Shown one piece after another: positions 1-8,932 of a stretch of 53,451 nucleotides of DNA. The notes beneath the pieces were generated by a model, which saw only the letters and a list, made by a program, of their open reading frames with translations, had not been told where the DNA came from and searched no databases. This stretch comes from Calothrix membranacea FACHB-236 (GTDB lineage: Bacteria > Cyanobacteriota > Cyanobacteriia > Cyanobacteriales > Nostocaceae): assembly GCF_014696315.1 (NCBI RefSeq), contig NZ_JACJPX010000057.1, forward strand, positions 1 through 53,451, read 5' to 3'. A program made the position numbers and the translations under genes. Positions within the stretch are counted from its first letter, which is position 1, and every line of letters starts with the position of its first letter.

Positions 1-1
1 A

Positions 2-1241
2 TCCGTTCTTGTTTCTCTTGGTTCATTGTCAGCGATCGCACAGGGTTATTTCCCTTTACATTTTCCCAGAAACGGTAAATCTTCCAAAACTGGATGCTCC
101 CGACAATTAGATGGAAGAATTGATGCTGGTATTATAGACCCTCGCAACGGTAGACCACCTAAAGGAAAAGGTGGAAATTTGACAATTGAAACCAGAACAT
201 TAAGTTTAAGAAATGGTGCTGAAGTTTTTGCTCAAACTACAGGAGAAGGTGATGCAGGAAAAATCTTTATCCGTGCTAACGAATCTGTAAATGTTACAGG
301 TATATCTACAGGTTCTCTAGAAAGGCAAAGAACTAGTAAAATTACTGCTTCTGCATCTGAAACAAGTACAGGTAATGGTGGAAGTTTAACAATTGAAACT
401 CCACTATTGAATGTCGCAGAGGGTGGTTTTATCAGTAGTAGCAGCGATGGCAAAGGAATAGCAGGTGATATCAATATTAGTGGTGATATTACCCGCCTCA
501 ATAACGGTAAAATTATCGCTCAAACAGCTTCTACCGATGGCGGTGACATCAATTTCAACCTTTCTCAATACTTACTTCTACGCAACGGTAGCCAAATTTC
601 CACCACCGCAGGCACAGCCCAAGCCGGAGGCAATGGCGGTAACATAACTATAAATACACCATTCATCGTTGCTGCACCCAACGAAAACAGCGATATTACA
701 GCTAACGCCTTCTCTGGTGCAGGTGGTAATATTAACATTTTTACTCAGAATATTTTCGGTATTAATTCACGCCTCAAACCATCACCACAAACAAATGATA
801 TTACTGCGAGTTCTGAATTAGGGGTACAAGGACAAATTGAGATTCAGCAACCAGAAGTCCAACCAACGCAAGAACTAATTCAACTACCTAACGAATTCAT
901 TGACGCGAGTACTAAATTTTCGCAAATCTGCCCCACAGATCCCCAACCCGAAACCTTTAGGTAAATTTATTGTGACCGGACGTGGTAATTTACCACCTAG
1001 CCCTCTGGAATGGATGACAGGTACAAGTATTCACATTCCCCTAGCAACCCTAGAAGAGCAAAAAGCTACGTCAATAGATGGTGTAGTTGCGATAAGTAAC
1101 AATGGAAGCCCGGAAATTATCGAAGCACAAGGTTGGATAAAAACTGCTACTGGTGAAATAGCTATGGTTACCAATACACCTCAAGCTACACCAACATCTC
1201 GCCTTGGTGCTGTTGTGTGTCCTGTGTCTAGGGAAAACTAA
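2..1241 (+). pseudogene. Haemagglutinin-like surface protein, C-terminal part, frameshifted
   Basis: This is the C-terminal part of a large secreted beta-helix protein of the filamentous-haemagglutinin/S-layer-like type that cyanobacteria export by two-partner secretion. It reads in one frame from the window edge to a stop at 962-964. It shows the repeated Gly/Asn-rich strands of the family (GNGGSLTIET, GNGGNITINT, GAGGNINIFTQNIFG) and then the usual tail 'NEFIDASTKFSQICP'. The family's next segment (NPKPLGKFIVTGRGNLPPSP through EAQGWIKTATGEIA) is present, but in the +1 frame, ending at 1241. Removing one C from the CCCC run at 941-944 restores CPTDPNPKPLGKF. The gene is therefore either broken by one base or carries a homopolymer sequencing error. 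The first roughly 45 residues are not recognisable as beta-helix, and the true start lies outside the window or is damaged. Family confident; functional state unknown. Confidence 0.8.
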
Positions 1242-1390
1242 GCACTTATACACTCAATCAGGTTCGGTGTTGAAAATTGTTGATTACAACCAGATTGAGT
1301 GTGTTATTGGAGTATATTAAAGTACCATCGATGGATACAGGTGCGTTAGCCTACGGCATAACACACGCTACGTCTTATGAAGAATTACGA

Positions 1391-3172
1391 ATGAACCTGT
1401 TGAACGATCGCTATCAAGTTATTCGCACTTTGGGTGCTGGTGGGTTTGGCGAAACCTTTCTAGCAGAAGATAGCTATATGCCTTCTAAGCGCCGTTGTGT
1501 AGTCAAACAGCTGAGACCTATTCAAAATAATCCGCAGATTTACCAACTAGTCAAAGAACGGTTTCAGCGGGAAGCGGCGATTTTAGAAGAACTCGGCGGT
1601 GCAACTGACCAAATACCCACGTTATATGCTTATTTTGAAGCAGCAGGGCAATTTTATCTGGTTCAAGAATGGGTAGAAGGTGATACCCTCACAGCAAGGT
1701 TACAGCAGCAGGGATTATTTAGCGAAAAAGCTATACAGGAATTATTGCTAAATTTGTTACCTGTGTTGGAATATGTCCACGGTAAGTATATTATTCATCG
1801 GGATATTAAACCAGATAACATTATTGTGCGACATCGAGACGGCAAACCTGTATTGATTGATTTTGGTGCGGTGCGTGAATCGATGGGAACGGTGGTGAAT
1901 TCTCAAGGTTTACCTACCAGCTCGATTGTCATTGGTACACCCGGCTATATGTCCAGCGAACAGGCGACGGGGAGACCAGTTTATTCCAGCGATTTATATA
2001 GTGTGGGGATGACAGCAATTTATTTACTGACTGGGAGACAACCACAACAAATAGAAGCAGATCCCCAGACGGCGGATATTATGTGGCGACAATATGCTCC
2101 TCATCTGAGTCCAATGATGGCAGATATACTCGATCGCGCGATCGCCTATCATCCACGAGATCGCTTTCCCACAGCTAGAGCCATGCTGGATGCTTTGCAG
2201 AGTATAGCCAGTCCTATTCCACCAACACAACCAGTTTTCCATCAGCCGCCTGTTGTTACTGTACCACCGCCTACTGTTCCTGTATCGCCTCGCCCCACTG
2301 AACCGCCAAAAACTGAACCACCGAAACCAGAAACTAATCATCGCAATAATGGTTTGGTGATGGGTGGTTTAATTGCAGGTGGGTTAATTGGTGCGGCTGT
2401 CATTATTAGTCAGGTGTTACCAAAACCGACACCAACATCTTTAAATCAATCTACGCCTTCTGCAACTTCTCCAGCGCCAACCGCCTCTGCAAACGACACT
2501 CCTGTACCTCAGCAAACAGAAGTCAATTCTACACAGCCTAGTGCGTTTTATTTCCTTTCAGATTCAGCCTATGCTAAATTACCTGGGGCGAATCTGCGAG
2601 TGAAAGCTTTATACAATCAAGGTTACTCTCAAGCTGGTAGCTTTTGGTTACCAGACTATGCCAATTTATCAGGGCAACAATTATATGTAGTGTATGTGAG
2701 TCAGTTTAGCGATCGCAACAGTTGCATAGACCAACTCAAAACTTACGGACAAGCTAATCCTAACGCTTATTGTGCTTTTGCTAGTAAAAATGCCAATGTA
2801 TCGGCGGATAGATTTTATTTTAAACAAATTGCTGGCACATCTACACCCGACCCTACGCCATCTACCGCAGCAGTTACTAATACTACAACCACTGATTACT
2901 CCTGGCTTTCCCAAAGATATGTCACCGATGCAGATTTGCAAGGTAAAGACGGGTTGGAATTAGATATTATGCGAAATTGGATATTTGCCGTTCATGGTCG
3001 GCGGTTTGACACTCCAGGTATACAGGATTATTTTAATCAGCAGTCGTGGTATGAACCAAGATATTCGCCTAAAGAATTTCCATCTAAATTACTTACAAAA
3101 TTAGAACAGCAGAATGTAGATTATATTGCCAAATATCAAGACCGTTATGGTTTAAGACATTTTAAAAAATAA
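1391..3172 (+). CDS. Membrane Ser/Thr protein kinase with C-terminal YARHG domain
   Basis: A Hanks-type kinase of 593 aa that phosphorylates proteins on Ser/Thr. The N-terminal kinase domain (about residues 6-275) has the Gly-rich loop LGAGGFGE, the ATP lysine in CVVKQL, the catalytic loop HRDIKPDN and the DFG motif (LIDFGAVRE). A Pro-rich linker follows (about 280-325), then one hydrophobic membrane segment (LVMGGLIAGGLIGAAVII), a Ser/Thr/Pro-rich linker and a C-terminal YARHG-type domain (WIFAVHGRRFDTPGIQDYF), presumably outside the cytoplasm. I chose the ATG at 1391 (MNLLNDRYQVIR), which is where related kinases begin. The frame is open back to 1277, but that stretch contains a repeat-like segment (gcgttagcctacggcataac) and no family sequence. 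The ligand of the outer domain is unknown. It stands alone, with no obvious operon partner. Confidence 0.88.
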   Translation: MNLLNDRYQVIRTLGAGGFGETFLAEDSYMPSKRRCVVKQLRPIQNNPQIYQLVKERFQREAAILEELGGATDQIPTLYAYFEAAGQFYLVQEWVEGDTLTARLQQQGLFSEKAIQELLLNLLPVLEYVHGKYIIHRDIKPDNIIVRHRDGKPVLIDFGAVRESMGTVVNSQGLPTSSIVIGTPGYMSSEQATGRPVYSSDLYSVGMTAIYLLTGRQPQQIEADPQTADIMWRQYAPHLSPMMADILDRAIAYHPRDRFPTARAMLDALQSIASPIPPTQPVFHQPPVVTVPPPTVPVSPRPTEPPKTEPPKPETNHRNNGLVMGGLIAGGLIGAAVIISQVLPKPTPTSLNQSTPSATSPAPTASANDTPVPQQTEVNSTQPSAFYFLSDSAYAKLPGANLRVKALYNQGYSQAGSFWLPDYANLSGQQLYVVYVSQFSDRNSCIDQLKTYGQANPNAYCAFASKNANVSADRFYFKQIAGTSTPDPTPSTAAVTNTTTTDYSWLSQRYVTDADLQGKDGLELDIMRNWIFAVHGRRFDTPGIQDYFNQQSWYEPRYSPKEFPSKLLTKLEQQNVDYIAKYQDRYGLRHFKK

Positions 3173-3708
3173 ACTTTTTTTAACATAATTAAAATATCAG
3201 GGGTTTTTGAGCAAATTTTGCCCATATAGTGTTTTTCAACTCTGCATCCCATCCCCATTATTAAAAGATTAGTTGCCTTCCAGAATTGAGAAATTTTAGT
3301 TAGGCTATCTATTAGATTCACTTTCTACGCTTTTGCCATAGCTTGGAGATATGGGACTCAGTGATGAGTTCCTTAATAAGCGTGCTTTTCCTTAACTAAG
3401 AATTGCATAACGCTGTTCGCTTAAACCAAATCCGCGTCTTTAGCTTGTTAAGAAATGCCAAAAGCCAATTGAAAAGGTATAAATAACCACTATTTATATC
3501 AGTGGTGGTTTTGTTTGTGCCTTGGTACTAATAGCTGTGGAGTTTGGCAGTGAATGATGTTTATGCTATCGAATTATTTCTGTGGATGGTTCGCTCGCTC
3601 AATTCAGTGTGCCAATTCGCACATCTACAGCAGTTGCAGCCAACCTGAGTCTATTGTGTAAGTCCGTCCGGAATTTCTTTGACCTAGCAAGAGAAGGAAT
3701 CAATAGTA
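3173..3708. other. Intergenic gap, no gene seen
   Basis: A 536-base gap without a credible coding frame. It holds one hairpin (3485-3510) followed by a T-rich stretch, listed separately. The last bases before the next gene (gagaaggaatcaatagta) supply a Shine-Dalgarno-like AAGGA for the ATG at 3709. Confidence 0.6.
3485..3517 (+). terminator. Hairpin with T-rich tail
   Basis: AACCAC (3485-3490) pairs with GTGGTT (3505-3510), followed by ttgtttg. It lies about 310 bases after the kinase stop, so it may end a long 3' UTR or an unseen small RNA. Weak stem. Confidence 0.35.
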
Positions 3709-4776
3709 ATGGCACACCTGTTTGAACCATTTAGTATTCGTGATGTGACATTTCGTAACCGCATTGCCGTTTCACCTATGTGCCAATATTCTAGTACGAA
3801 TGGTTTTGCTAATGATTGGCACAAAATTCATCTAGCTTCTCGTGCTGTTGGCGGTTCGGGGTTGGTGCTAACAGAAGCAGCAGCGGTAGAGGCGCGGGGA
3901 CGTATTAGTCCGCAAGATTTGGGAATCTGGTCAGATGAACACATCGAAAATTTAGCTCAGATTGTGGAATTAATTCATAACTTTGGTGCTGTGGCGGGAA
4001 TTCAACTGGCTCATGCGGGGAGAAAAGCCAGCACCGCCAAACCCAGCAAGGGAGGAAAATTTTTAGATGAATCCCAGGAGGGGTGGCGACCTCTTGTGTC
4101 CAGCAGTGCGATCGCTTTTAGTAAAGATGCTCCCATACCAGAAGCTTTGACTTTAGAAGGTATTCAACAAGTTACTCAAGCTTTTATCCAAGCGGCTCAA
4201 CGTTCTTTGAAAGCCGGGTTTAAAGTTATTGAAATTCATGCAGCTCACGGCTACTTGCTGCACCAATTTCTCTCACCGCTAGCGAACACTCGTACAGATG
4301 ATTACGGTGGTAGTTTTGAAAACCGGACTCGGTTGCTTCGGGAAGTAGTTCAAGGAGTACGAGAAGTCTGGCCGCAAAGCAATCCATTATTTGTACGAAT
4401 TTCTGCTACTGATTGGGTCGATAAAGGTTGGGATATAGAGCAAAGTATCGCTTTAAGTGACAAATTAAAGTCTTTGGGTGTGGATCTTATTGACTGCTCA
4501 TCTGGTGGTATTATCCCAGGAATTAATATTCCCTCAAAACCAGGTTATCAGACTCAGTTTGCCGAGCGTATCCGCCGAGAAGCCAAGATTGACACAGGAG
4601 CCGTTGGCTTAATTACATCTCCCGAACAAGCTGACAAAATTATTAGTACAGGAGCCGCCGACATAGTACTCTTAGGGAGAGAATTACTTCGCAATCCTTA
4701 CTGGCCACACCTTGCAGCCAAACAGCTAGGATACGAAAAACTTTGGCCTGTGCAATACGATCGCGCTTGGTTGTAA
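3709..4776 (+). CDS. Old Yellow Enzyme-family NADH:flavin oxidoreductase
   Basis: A 355-aa FMN-dependent ene-reductase of the OYE/YqjM class, which reduces activated C=C bonds with NAD(P)H in the cytoplasm. The fold starts at residue 3 (LFEPFSIRDVTFRNRIAVSP, then MCQYSS, the YqjM-like FMN-binding stretch). It continues with the AGIQLAHAGRKAS segment, the substrate-binding HAAHGYLLHQFLSP stretch and the DDYGGSFENRTRLLREVV signature, and ends with the phosphate-binding VLLGRELLRNPYWP. Length and motifs match the full-length family. MCQYSS and HAGRKAS point to the thermophilic-like/YqjM branch rather than classical yeast OYE. An AAGGA ribosome-binding site sits at a good distance from the ATG. 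The natural substrate cannot be read from the sequence. No co-transcribed neighbour. Confidence 0.92.
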   Translation: MAHLFEPFSIRDVTFRNRIAVSPMCQYSSTNGFANDWHKIHLASRAVGGSGLVLTEAAAVEARGRISPQDLGIWSDEHIENLAQIVELIHNFGAVAGIQLAHAGRKASTAKPSKGGKFLDESQEGWRPLVSSSAIAFSKDAPIPEALTLEGIQQVTQAFIQAAQRSLKAGFKVIEIHAAHGYLLHQFLSPLANTRTDDYGGSFENRTRLLREVVQGVREVWPQSNPLFVRISATDWVDKGWDIEQSIALSDKLKSLGVDLIDCSSGGIIPGINIPSKPGYQTQFAERIRREAKIDTGAVGLITSPEQADKIISTGAADIVLLGRELLRNPYWPHLAAKQLGYEKLWPVQYDRAWL

Positions 4777-5132
4777 TCAAGATTTAATCCGCTTAAATCA
4801 GTATAAATTAAGCACAAAACCCATCTCTAACTCTTTGTGTTAAACAGCAAGAAATTAGGGGTGGGTATTTTCAAATTTCATAATTCTTCATCACTGTATT
4901 CATGTACTCCAGATATGTCATTCCCGAAACATAACTGTCACAAAAATGTCATATCTATAATACTTCTCTAGATATATATTTAATAAATCTCTTCTGATAA
5001 TATTTTTCTTGACTTGTTCTTTCTCCAGCACAGTATGAAAAATTGGAGGATGAAAAGCTAGAAAATTTATCTCTAATTAAAGACTAAAACTACTTATTTA
5101 CTTTCACTGACTAAGGAAAGGTTATTGATGAT
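4777..5132. other. Intergenic gap with possible -10 box
   Basis: A 356-base AT-rich gap. A TATAAT at 4956-4961 is a possible -10 for the small secreted protein downstream, but I find no convincing -35 at the right distance. CTAAGGAAAGG just before 5133 gives a purine-rich ribosome-binding site. Confidence 0.35.
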
Positions 5133-5501
5133 ATGAATAAAAAATTCCTGCTCACTTTGCTTTCCAGCCCAACAGTATTTTCTATACTGATTCAGCCTGC
5201 TCATGCGGCGTTGCGGGTTACCCAAGTCATTTATACTCCAGATGGTCGTGCCTGTGTACATTCTCCTCATGGTAGCTATCCAACACCACTAGTTTGTATT
5301 CGCAGAACTAATAACAATAACAGTGTTGCTGCTAAATCTACACAAGTTTTAGCCTCAAATCAATCAACAGGTGGTGAGGCTGCCACTCTAGAATTTAGTG
5401 AAGAAGAAAGTAATGCAGCTATAAGTTTATTTGGTTGTGATTGCCCTGCTTGTGTCAGTGCTTTACGCAGTTTAAGAGGATTACCAGGCTTGCCAATGTA
5501 G
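5133..5501 (+). CDS. Small exported Cys-rich protein, unknown function
   Basis: I do not recognise the family. The 122-aa product starts with a typical Sec signal peptide (MNKK, hydrophobic core LLTLLSSPTVFSILI, then AHA|AL, cleavage likely after residue 25). A short beta-like segment follows (RVTQVIYTPDGRACVHSPHG), then a low-complexity Asn/Ser/Ala linker. It ends with a compact FGCDCPACVSALRSLRGLPG. The mature protein has five Cys, two in the N-terminal half and three in the CxCxxC cluster at the C-terminus. This suggests disulfides or metal/Fe-S or haem binding outside the cytoplasm, but that is inference. The gene has its own ribosome-binding site and is followed about 230 bases later by a strong terminator-like hairpin, so it is probably transcribed alone. 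Confidence 0.75.
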   Translation: MNKKFLLTLLSSPTVFSILIQPAHAALRVTQVIYTPDGRACVHSPHGSYPTPLVCIRRTNNNNSVAAKSTQVLASNQSTGGEAATLEFSEEESNAAISLFGCDCPACVSALRSLRGLPGLPM

Positions 5502-6062
5502 AGTTATTTAATAATGATTTTTCAAGGAAATACTCACACAGAATTTAGCATTGTTAAATCTGGTAGGTAACTGAATTTTGGCAAAGTTAGCAAAAATCAA
5601 AGTTTTCAGATGCTGGCTACAAAGAGTTGATATTAAAAATTAATAGCGCCAAAATTTAACTGTTCAATAAAGTATTCCAGAAAAATTGCAAAATTACAGC
5701 AGATTACAAAGCACTGAAGTACAGATAATCGTAGGGGCATAATATATTGTGCCCCTATTTATTTTTTTCTGTCATTGATTTTTCCCCTGCTCACCAACGT
5801 GATTGATTATTTGTTTATGTGGAAATCCTCTATTGGGGCTTTGACCAATTTTTTAATTACTTCTCCTACTTAAAGCTGATGAACTTTCGTTTTAACTTCT
5901 TTAATATTGCTTTAATCCGCTTTCGCGCTTTCTAGCAATACAGTTTAATATTTCCCTCTTTCCCCAAATTAATGGAAAAGAAAAATGCTGACCTGACAAA
6001 ACCTAGAACATCTGAATCAGCACAGGGAAAATTCTCAAAATCCCTTTTTGGAGGTAATAACG
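5502..6062. other. Intergenic gap with terminator
   Basis: A 561-base AT-rich gap. It contains the hairpin at 5733-5768 and, at its end, the strong Shine-Dalgarno GGAGGT (about 6050-6055) for the aldo/keto reductase. Nothing else recognised. Confidence 0.5.
5733..5768 (+). terminator. Rho-independent terminator-like hairpin
   Basis: AGGGGCA (5733-5739) and its inverted partner TGCCCCT lie about ten bases apart, followed at once by atttatttttttc. The GC-rich stem plus T tract is a classical terminator and probably ends the transcript of the small secreted protein. Confidence 0.7.
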
Positions 6063-7043
6063 ATGAGATCGCTAGTGAAACGAGAAACGCAAATGAAATA
6101 TCGCCAGCTCGGTAACAGCGATTTGCGCGTTTCGGAAATTAGCCTTGGCTCATGGCTCACTTACGGGGGTGCGGTGGAGCAGCAAAACGCCGAGGCTTGT
6201 ATTCACAAAGCTTTTGAAGTAGGAATCAACTTTTTAGATACTGCTAATGTTTACGCCACTGGTGGGGCTGAATCCTTTTTAGGCCAAGTCTTACAAGGAA
6301 TTGACCGTTCCTCCTATATCTTAGCTACTAAGGTATTTTTCCCCATGTCACCTAATGACAGAGGACTATCAGCAGCCCAAATCCACAAACAAATCGATGC
6401 TTCGCTGCAACGTCTACGTACAGATTACGTTGACCTTTACCAATGTCATCGTTACGATGTCAACACACCCCTAGAAGAGACAATGACGGCACTCACTGAG
6501 GTAGTACGTCAAGGAAAGGCGCGTTACATTGGCTTTAGCGAGTGGAGTCCTGAGCAAATTCAAGCAGCATTAAATCTTTCTGGTGTTGAGCGCTTTGTTT
6601 CCAGTCAACCCCAATATTCTATGTTGTGGCGCAAACCAGAAGCTGAGGTGTTTCAATTATGTGCAGATAACGGTATAAGTCAGATTGTTTGGTCACCACT
6701 AGCTCAGGGCATACTTACCGGCAAATACCGCCCAGGAGAAGCGCCACCATCAGATTCTCGTGCAGGTAACGAGAAGATGAATATGTTTTTTAGCAAAGAT
6801 TTATTTAGCGATCGCACCCTTTCTGCAGTACAACAACTCAAACCCATCGCCCAAGATTTAGGCTTGAGTATGCCACAGTTAGCTTTAGCTTGGGTACTGC
6901 GCGATCAACGCGTAGCTTCAGCAATTATCGGTGCTAGCCGTCCCGATCAAGTCGTTGATAATGCTGCTGCATCCGGTGTAGAACTAGATGCTGATGTACT
7001 AGCAGCGATTGATCAAGCACTTGCATCTGCGATTCAGAGGTAA
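6063..7043 (+). CDS. Aldo/keto reductase (K+-channel beta-subunit-like)
   Basis: A 326-aa NADPH-dependent TIM-barrel oxidoreductase acting on aldehydes or ketones in the cytoplasm. The catalytic Asp and Tyr lie in FLDTANVYATGGAESFLG, the Lys in ILATKVFFP and the His in VDLYQCHRYD. The nucleotide-binding end is typical (QIVWSPLAQGILTGKYRPG; AIIGASRPDQVVDN). Overall it resembles the YghZ/Kv-beta branch of the family. I chose the ATG at 6063 because GGAGGT lies 7 bases upstream. The frame is open five codons further, and many relatives begin at the internal MKYRQLG (6093). The KdpD-like gene follows 116 bases later on the same strand, separated by short repeats, so co-transcription is possible. 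The substrate cannot be told. Confidence 0.92.
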   Translation: MRSLVKRETQMKYRQLGNSDLRVSEISLGSWLTYGGAVEQQNAEACIHKAFEVGINFLDTANVYATGGAESFLGQVLQGIDRSSYILATKVFFPMSPNDRGLSAAQIHKQIDASLQRLRTDYVDLYQCHRYDVNTPLEETMTALTEVVRQGKARYIGFSEWSPEQIQAALNLSGVERFVSSQPQYSMLWRKPEAEVFQLCADNGISQIVWSPLAQGILTGKYRPGEAPPSDSRAGNEKMNMFFSKDLFSDRTLSAVQQLKPIAQDLGLSMPQLALAWVLRDQRVASAIIGASRPDQVVDNAAASGVELDADVLAAIDQALASAIQR

Positions 7044-7044
7044 G

Positions 7045-7159
7045 GTGGGAATGGGGCATTGGGCATTGGATAATGGGTAATTGGTAATTGGAATTTGTTA
7101 TTTTTTCTGTCTCCCTCATCCTCCTCATCTCCCTCATCCCCAATCCCCAATCCCCATTC
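7045..7159. repeat. Short heptamer-type repeats
   Basis: Between the two genes lie runs of 7-base-like units: gggcattgggcattgg and aatgggtaattggtaattgg on one side, atctccctcatccccaatcc and caatccccat on the other. They belong to the tandem-repeat (STRR) class scattered through this window. No ribosome-binding site is visible for the downstream ATG at 7160. Confidence 0.6.
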
Positions 7160-8281
7160 ATGTTTAATTCCTCTAATTCATCCCCTGACGCTTCTTATAC
7201 TCGCCCGCAGCGACGGGGAAAGCATAAAATATTCATTGGTATGGCTCCTGGTGTGGGCAAAACTTACAAAATGTTAGAAGAAGCACATCAGCTGAAGCAG
7301 GATGGTATTGATGTGGTAATTGGCATTTTGGAAACACACGGACGCAAAGATACTGCTCAGAAAGCCACTGGATTAGAGGTAATTCCTCGCAAAACCAGTA
7401 TCCGCCAGAATATTACCTTAGAGGAAATGGATACAGAGGCTATTTTAGTGCGATCGCCTCAACTGGTTCTAGTGGATGAACTGGCTCACACTAATATCCC
7501 AGGTTCCCCAAGGGAAAAGCGCTACCAAGATGTAGAAGTAATTTTAAACGCTGGAATTGATGTTTACTCTACTGTCAATATTCAACATTTAGAAAGTTTG
7601 AATGATGTTGTCGCCAGAATTACTAGTGTAGTGGTGCGCGAACGGATTCCCGATCGCTTGCTTGAGGAAGCTGACGCTGTTGTGGTGATTGATGTTACGC
7701 CGGAAACTCTAGAAGAGCGCTTGCGAGAAGGTAAGATTTATGGAGCTAATAAAATCGAGCAATCTTTAGAAAACTTCTTTCAGCGTCGCAATTTGATTGC
7801 TTTACGGGAACTAGCTTTACGAGAAGTCGCAGACACAGTTGAAGAAGAAGCCAACACCTCTATCGTAGTTGGACAAACTTGTAATGTTCACGAACGAGTT
7901 TTAGTTTGTATTTCTACTTATCCAAATTCAGTGCAATTGCTGCGCCGAGGGGCGCGCATTGCCAATTATATGAATGCGCGGCTGTATGTTGTATTTGTCG
8001 CTGATCCTGAACGTTTTCTTACTAAAGAAGAAAGCTTACACATCGATACTTGTGAGCAACTGTGCCGCGAATTTGGCGGAGAATTTTTGCACGTTAAAAG
8101 TCAAAGTGTTGCCCAAACAATTGCTCAAGTTGCAGCAGATTATCACATCACACAAATAGTCATTGGTGAAAGCCAACAACCCAGATGGAGAAGATTCTTT
8201 AAAAGACCTTTTACTCAACGGTTAATGGAATTAATTCGGCAACAAAATATCGATTTACATATCATTGCTACCAAAAATTAA
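7160..8281 (+). CDS. Stand-alone KdpD sensor: N-terminal domain plus USP, no kinase
   Basis: A 373-aa protein matching only the N-terminal cytoplasmic half of the K+ sensor KdpD. It has the KdpD domain with a Walker A-like loop (GMAPGVGKTYKMLEEA), then ETHGRKDT, LVLVDELAHTNIPGS (Walker B-like) and STVNIQHLESLND. A universal-stress-protein fold follows from about residue 240 to the end (RVLVCISTYPNSVQLL; QIVIGESQQPRWRRFF). It lacks the four membrane helices, the DHp domain and the ATPase domain. Truncated KdpD proteins of this kind are known from heterocystous cyanobacteria, where they accompany kdpABC. No kdp genes occur here; the upstream neighbour is an aldo/keto reductase. It probably binds nucleotide or a second messenger and acts through a partner, but this is inference. 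The ATG at 7160 is the first Met near the family start. Confidence 0.88.
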   Translation: MFNSSNSSPDASYTRPQRRGKHKIFIGMAPGVGKTYKMLEEAHQLKQDGIDVVIGILETHGRKDTAQKATGLEVIPRKTSIRQNITLEEMDTEAILVRSPQLVLVDELAHTNIPGSPREKRYQDVEVILNAGIDVYSTVNIQHLESLNDVVARITSVVVRERIPDRLLEEADAVVVIDVTPETLEERLREGKIYGANKIEQSLENFFQRRNLIALRELALREVADTVEEEANTSIVVGQTCNVHERVLVCISTYPNSVQLLRRGARIANYMNARLYVVFVADPERFLTKEESLHIDTCEQLCREFGGEFLHVKSQSVAQTIAQVAADYHITQIVIGESQQPRWRRFFKRPFTQRLMELIRQQNIDLHIIATKN

Positions 8282-8382
8282 TTAGCTGTTTATATTGATA
8301 AAAATAACCAGCTTCAATACTTGTTTATAAATATACATTTCATTTAAGAAAATTAATTGATAACAAAACCAAAAAACTAGTT

Positions 8383-8482
8383 ATACCAATTCAAATAATG
8401 TTTGCGACACATCAATATATTCTAGAGGGCAAGGCAGTGCCTTGCCCCTACAATCTGTCACGTTCTTTTTTCAAATTGGTAT
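8383..8482. mobile_element. MITE-like element, copy 1
   Basis: A 100-bp segment bounded by the inverted repeats ATACCAATT (8383-8391) and AATTGGTAT (8474-8482), with further symmetry inside (CAAA/TTTG). The centre is a near-perfect palindrome, GGGCAAGGCA g TGCCTTGCCC. A second copy differing at only two or three positions lies at 53189-53289. It has no coding capacity. The flanks are gtt and tac at both copies' edges or nearly so, consistent with a short TA-type target. Confidence 0.8.
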
Positions 8483-8834
8483 TACTAAACAAAAAAACAG
8501 AACAATAATTTTGGAGGGGGTTTGGGGGACGCAACCGTCACCCAATCAGGGGTTTGGGGGAGAATCTCCCAATGCTGCTGGCTTTTTTAATCAGTGACAA
8601 ATCAACCACTAAAGAGCTTAACCCAAGCGTATTGATTTATAAATGCAATCTCTTTACAGAAGATTGATATCAAGTCTGGCTAATTACTTACGGTATGCTT
8701 GGTCTTGTTGGTAATTGGTAAACTGTATTTTTCTTTCCTATTACTCATTACCCATTACCAACCCTCACAGATATGATAAGTGTTCAACCGGACATAATAT
8801 TAAAGCCTCTTTCAGCTTGAATTTCACACAATGG

Positions 8835-8853
8835 CGTACAAATGTACTATAAT
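8835..8853 (+). promoter_or_regulatory. LexA-box-like operator abutting a -10 TATAAT
   Basis: GTAC-AAAT-GTACT (8836-8848) fits the published cyanobacterial LexA box RGTACNNNDGTWCB at 13 of 14 positions if read from 8835 (the first base is C rather than purine). Its last base is the first base of TATAAT (8848-8853). A repressor bound here would cover the -10. The next gene starts about 80 bases downstream. No good -35 is visible. The match could be chance. Confidence 0.45.
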
Positions 8854-8932
8854 GATAGTATAGCGCCCACAAAGCCTGTTTAAGTGCAAAATGGCTCTGT
8901 AGCAGTTTTCTGGAAGATGGATTAAAAATTCT

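Larger units (their letters stand above)
8282..8932. other. Intergenic gap with MITE-like element and candidate SOS promoter
   Basis: A 651-base non-coding stretch. It carries the MITE-like element at 8383-8482, a G-rich segment (8511-8580, ggaggggtttgggggacgcaa), short repeats near 8709-8760 (gtaattggtaa; attacccattaccaa) and the LexA-box-like site with TATAAT at 8835-8853. An antisense frame of 70 codons in this region has no credible features. Confidence 0.6.
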
